The translations under genes and the position numbers were made by a program. From Bugula neritina (taxonomy: Eukaryota > Bryozoa > Gymnolaemata > Cheilostomatida > Bugulidae), in the NCBI GenBank assembly GCA_964035545.1, contig OZ037772.1:4561733-4625732 (forward strand): a DNA stretch of 64,000 nucleotides, read 5' to 3'. A model generated the notes under the pieces. The model worked only from the letters and a program-made list of their open reading frames with translations, was not told the DNA's origin and made no database searches. How positions within the stretch are numbered: position 1 is the first letter of the stretch; each line of letters opens with the position of its first letter. Below, in pieces: positions 59,616 through 64,000 of this stretch.

Positions 59616-60913
59616 CTGCAAAACAAAACGTAAAACAGTATCTGCAACATTTCAACATCACTTCTGGCTAATCAAACTCTGACACAAGTGATAGTATGTT
59701 GCATTATGTTATAGGCTTTTAATTGATAGATGATAGTAAATGATAATTTTACAATTCTGTTGGCTAATGCAAAACTCCTTAAGTATAGTACAGCTATGTA
59801 GACATATTCTTGAAATAGGAAAACGTTATATTTGAGTTAGTGATGCAAGTATAAATTATACAAGTGGTTGTAAAAGTACATTTCATTTAGGCATTATGAT
59901 TTTTACAAGAATATATTACTTTGAAAAGCACACTTGCATGAGTTTCTATGCCACCAATACTGTTGAATTTGTGCATGCTAGTATAAGTAATAATACTTAT
60001 AGAGAGTACATACCAGGGTTGGAGTTATTGTAATTTGTAATTTAAATTGGTTGTAATTATTTACATTTTTTTCAAGTAATTGAATGTAATTGGTAACTGA
60101 TGTATGAAAGTTTGATTGTAGTTGTAATTGTATTTATTTACATGTCTAATGTAGTTGATTTTTACAATTATTGTTTATAAATGCATGTCAATTACCTAAT
60201 CAGATTTATGGTAATTCTATCTTCTCATGAACAATTCTTTTTAGAAGATTTATTTTGAATGTCATTAAAATGAATTTACAACTATTCATAAACACTCACC
60301 AGTTAAATTGAAATCTGATGTGTTATTCAGTCCTAAGACTGCAAAAGCCTCAGAGATAACTTCAGACAGAGGAACATTAGGTTCATCTCGATGTAGATAG
60401 TTGTTATATACTGTAGCTTCTGTGCTGACAGAGCTTTGATTGTTTGCATTGATTGTGGAAGTTGAAGTAACTAAGTTTACAGTGGAGGAAATTTGATTTG
60501 TAGTTATGTTCTCCCAGCAATCATAATTTTCCCTGACTGTACCATTTGGTAGGTAAGTGTTAGGTACAGCAGGTGACATCTTAAGAACAGGTTGAGTGTC
60601 TACAGTGAGAGTAGAAGTAGAAGTGTCTGAGTTTACTGGATGTTTATACTGTTCTGTAGAGTCTAAACTATCATAAAAAGTCTCCCAGTCAGCATAGTAA
60701 TATGTTTCCTGTTCGTAGTGATTAGATGTTTGAAGAATCTTCTGTTGGTCAACAACTGTAACATGGTAACAAAGATACCTATAACATACATGAGTAAACT
60801 TACTAAGAAGCTGTCTCTACATGCTTTACACTGTCTGTTACAAATATTGACATATATATAGTATGCAAGTATTACAGAATGATATACTTACATTCATGGT
60901 GGTACACAGACAT
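58612..60913 (-). CDS. Zinc-finger copy B: complete C2H2 protein, 493 aa
   Basis: Three exons (60892-60913, 60300-60755, 58612-59615) join in phase to 494 codons including stop. Residues 1-7 MSVYHHE; then [20 protein letters not shown] and [18 protein letters not shown]; then [20 protein letters not shown]; then nine well-formed C2H2 fingers with TGEKP-type linkers, many of the CDQCDYK type. Known: multi-finger C2H2 proteins bind DNA. Inferred: a transcriptional regulator of a lineage-specific family. The N-terminal blocks match no effector domain I can name. The best-preserved copy of the array. Confidence 0.88.
60300..60755 (-). CDS. Copy B, conserved non-finger exon
   Basis: 456 nt, phase 1-1; acceptor TGTTACAG, donor GTGAGT. 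Open throughout, with both conserved blocks. Confidence 0.87.
60892..60913 (-). CDS. Copy B, start exon
   Basis: 22 nt: ATG TCT GTG TAC CAC CAT GAA T, then GTAAGT. Identical in copy C. Confidence 0.78.
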
Positions 60914-62111
60914 TGTAGCAATGATATAAATTATTGTAAATAATGTTAAAAGAACTAAATATCAACTATGACATTAGGATATATAGTTTACAAGATAAAA
61001 TAGGCTCTAAATACTTCATTGACAATATCACAGGTTAGCTGTTTACTAAAGCATTTTACTACAGCTAGTTAGCTAGGATGAACTATGTTTTAAATACTTC
61101 ATTGACAGTATCATAGCTAGGTTAGCTGTTTACTAAAGCATTTTATTGCTATTCAGTTAGCTGCTTTGCAGTTTAAAGCTGATTGAACAATGGTAATATT
61201 TAACTAAAATCAAGCCAAGAGTTTTCCCATTGACTGCAGTAGAACATTTTGTTATAATTATTATGTTTATCAAAATTAGCTTATAGAACCATTGATGTAA
61301 TTATTATTAACGCATGCAGATACAGAAACAAATTGGCAATAGTAAGCAATATTCAATGCAAACAAATTCTGATGATGACAATAATATTAAATAATTCAAG
61401 TTGACAACATTATTAAGCAGCCAATAGTCCGCTTTTATTAAAAGTCATCCTCCTGAATTTCCACCTTTCACTGCCTGATTATAATCAAAAGAAAGATAAC
61501 TCTAAATTAGCTGTTTCTCTGCATTATATACTTGTGTTGTAGTTTATTTTCAGCGCTAAGAATCATATATAATTCTATCTTGCTATATTTATGAAAATAG
61601 TTTTAAATATCGAGAAAAAAATCGCTTTCATATATTCTTTGTATATATTTGGAGCTCCCATTGATACATGCTGGTATAGAATAGGCCATGCAGTTCATGT
61701 ATTTAACTAAATTAATATAATTTCAAATTCATAAAACAGTACTTTAATTACAAGCAATAAGACTAATAACAGTATAAATCTGTTTGAATGAGCATAATAT
61801 TTACTAGAAAAAAACTGCTTCAATGAAAATGGCAGAAATGATGCAATTAAAACCTAACCAACTAGCTAAAACGATGTCACTCCATTTTAAATTAAAAGTT
61901 AGCATAATATAAAATGAAAATCTTTAACTAATAACTTCATATAGTGTTGTGAAAAAAAGAGCAGAATTTTAATCAGTCATCTATATGCATATATGCTTTG
62001 CTATGACACCACAGAATTCTTTCAATTGCTAAAACAGATATATTAAACGTTAAAGAAATTCATAGAAGTTTAAGGATGGCTAAATATTCATTCATATCCC
62101 CACGAAGCAAA
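60914..62111. other. Intergenic region between copies B and A
   Basis: Holds the conserved upstream block in two tandem versions (61,013-61,075 and 61,095-61,200) and the AAAAGAAAGATAACTCTAA block near 61,485. No gene. Confidence 0.55.
61013..61200 (-). promoter_or_regulatory. Duplicated upstream block of copy B
   Basis: CTTCATTGACA...GGTTAGCTGTTTACTAAAGC occurs twice in copy B but once upstream of C and D. Candidate promoter or 5' UTR. Confidence 0.45.
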
Positions 62112-63061
62112 TCAAGTTTCTTTGCTGTGTCTTTTCATATGACGAACAAGATGTACTCTCTGAGCAGCTTTGTAGTCACATAGTTTACAGTGGAATGGTT
62201 TTTCCCCAGTGTGTTTCCTCATGTGTCTAGTGAGATCAATTCGCTGTGCTGACTTATAGTCACATTGATTGCACTGAAAAGGTTTCTCTCCACTGTGTAT
62301 TCTTATGTGTGCTTTGAGATTACATTTATGAGTAAAAGCGTGACCACAGATTTTGCAGATAAATGGCTTTTTACCAGTGTGGGTCCTCATGTGTGTAGAG
62401 AGATTACCTTTCGAAGCAAAAGCATAATTACAAACTCCATAAACAAATTGTTTCTCTCCAGAATGTGTTTTTGCATGTTGTGTGAGATGAGGTTTCTGAG
62501 TAAAAGCATGACCACAAACTTCACAGACAAATGGCTTCTCTCCCGTGTGAGTTCTTCTGTGTTTAGTTAGATAAGAGTTTTGAGTAAAGGTTTGACCGCA
62601 GACTTCACAAACAAACGGTTTATCATTAGTGTGTTTTCTTTTGTGTGATTTTAAAGAATTTTTGCAAATAAATTCCTTCTTACAGACATCACATTCAAAG
62701 TGCTTCGTTCCAATGCGTTGGTTCATACTTGAAGTTGTGCAATAATTTTGAGCAAATAAATTATTTAAAACACCAAAAGAAACTGTTTTCTTCTCCGAAG
62801 CTTTTTCAGTTAATTTGCTTTTCCAGGTGTCACACGCAGTTGTCTTAGCATCAGAATTTGCTCTCACTTCTTTCACCAGATCTTCTTTTTGATCCTGTTC
62901 ATCTCTACAAGGTGCTCTATCAGTACCCAGTGTATCACAAGCACTACTCTCTGTATCTTTGTATAACCTGCTAAACACCTTATAGTCATCTGCCTTTTTG
63001 AAAATTGCATCAACTAGATTGACACAAAAGTTTCTTATCTTGAAATCTGTTTGAGTTTGAT
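62112..63061 (-). CDS. Copy A, finger exon (seven C2H2 fingers)
   Basis: 950 nt; acceptor TTTTACAG; ends SKET-stop, as copies B and C do. Finger 1 CDVCKKEFICKNSLKSHKR is the intact form of the damaged first finger of copy D. Confidence 0.88.
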
Positions 63062-64000
63062 CTGTAAAACAAAAGCATAAAGCAGTATCTATAACATTTC
63101 AACATCACTTCTGGCTCATCAAACTTTAGTACAATCTATAGTATAATATAGTATATTACGTTATAGGCTTTTGATAAACTATAGTAAATGATAGTTTTAC
63201 TCCAATTCTGTTGGCTAATGTGAGGCCCTTTGTAAAGCACAGCCATATAGACATATTCTTGAAATAGGAAAACATTATACTTAAACTAGTTATGCAATTA
63301 TGTTATACAAGTGATTACATAAAAGTACATTCTATTTATGCATCATGATTTTTACAAAAAAGTATTAATTTTAAATGCACAATTGCATGAGTTTCTATCC
63401 ACATAATGCTATTGAATTCATGTATATGCTAGTATAAGTGATAATACTTATATATAAAGAGTTTATGTACCAGAGTTAGAATAGTTATAATTGGTAGTAA
63501 TTATTTACATTTTTTCAAAAAATTTGATTGTAATTTGTAACTGATGTATACAAATGTAATTGTAGTTGTAATTGTAATTAATTACATATCTAATGTAATT
63601 GATTTTTACAATTACATTTATAATTACATGTCAATTACTTAATCAAACCCATGGTGTTTCTATCTTCTCATGAACCACTTTTTTTTAGAAGATGTATTTT
63701 GAATGTCATTAAATGAATTTACAACTAATCAGAAAAACTCACCAGTTAAATTGAAATCTGATGTAATATTCAGTTCTAAAACTTGAAAAGCCTCAGAGAT
63801 AACTTCAGACAGAGGAACATCAGGTTCTTCTGTTACACAGATGTCATATACTAAATCTTCTGTGTCAACAGAGCTTTGATAATTCGCATCAATTGTTTGG
63901 AATAGAGCGACTGAGTTTACAGGAAAAGAATTTTGATTCAGACTAAGGTTCTCCCAGCAATCCGAATGTTCCCTGACAGTACCATTTGGTAGGTAAGTGT
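62112..64000 (-). CDS. Zinc-finger copy A (5' end outside the window)
   Basis: Two exons seen: 63743-64000 (cut by the window edge) and 62112-63061. The finger exon starts QTQTDFKIRNFCVNLVDAI, like copy B, and has seven C2H2 fingers. Finger 4 has lost its first Cys (FVYGVC). A spacer (SEKKTVSFGVLNNLFAQNYC) is shared only in part with copy D. No stop or frameshift seen. Nuclear DNA-binding protein by family. Confidence 0.86.
63743..64000 (-). CDS. Copy A, conserved non-finger exon (partial)
   Basis: Donor ACTG|GTGAGT. Encodes the [18 protein letters not shown] version of the second conserved block and an upstream [17 protein letters not shown] match. The exon continues past the window. Confidence 0.83.

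Overview
This window is nuclear DNA of an animal, most likely an invertebrate. The sequence is AT-rich. Genes are split by GT-AG introns with pyrimidine-rich acceptors. The proteins are extracellular cysteine-rich modules with a thrombospondin type-1 repeat on one side and tandem C2H2 zinc-finger genes on the other. tRNA-derived SINEs, small inverted-repeat transposons and very many minisatellites fill the non-coding DNA. There are no bacterial operons and no CRISPR. I cannot name the species; the content would suit a sponge, cnidarian, placozoan or spiralian.

Positions 1436-48530 (+ strand) hold the 3' part of one giant gene. I could chain 61 exons in a consistent reading frame (about 10.66 kb, about 3,553 residues), with the 5' end outside the window or hidden in the repeats at 1-1435. 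Visible order: an unrecognised N-terminal region (exons 1-4); a degenerate and then a canonical thrombospondin type-1 repeat (exons 5-6); roughly fifty exons of short six-to-eight-cysteine modules of EB / EGF-like character, broken by an acidic linker (exons 20-21) and a mucin-like threonine-rich stretch (exon 41); a single transmembrane helix (exon 58); and a basic cytoplasmic tail of about 107 residues ending at 48530. It is best read as a type I cell-surface receptor or adhesion protein of unknown function. Only the C2H2 genes and the TSP1 repeat are confidently assigned to families.

Most introns of this gene carry their own private minisatellite (units about 10-66 bp, up to 2.3 kb long). 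These arrays very often start at the 5' splice site or end at the 3' splice site, and several have copied the exon-intron junction itself. The clearest case is after exon 16, where a 33-bp unit containing GGTGAGT repeats about 25 times, all in one phase with no stop codon. Introns also hold four same-orientation tRNA-SINE copies and two families of inverted-repeat (MITE-like) elements.

Positions 50323-64000 (- strand) hold a tandem array of four C2H2 zinc-finger genes, transcribed toward the giant gene so that the two loci converge at about 48.5-50.4 kb. Each unit has a tiny start exon, a conserved non-finger exon and one exon with all fingers. Copy A (partial at the window edge) and copy B (complete, 493 aa) look intact. 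Copy C has two in-frame stop codons and damaged fingers, so it is probably a pseudogene. Copy D is open but loses its last finger to a 2-nt frameshift and has lost one finger linker. The array shows birth-and-death evolution.
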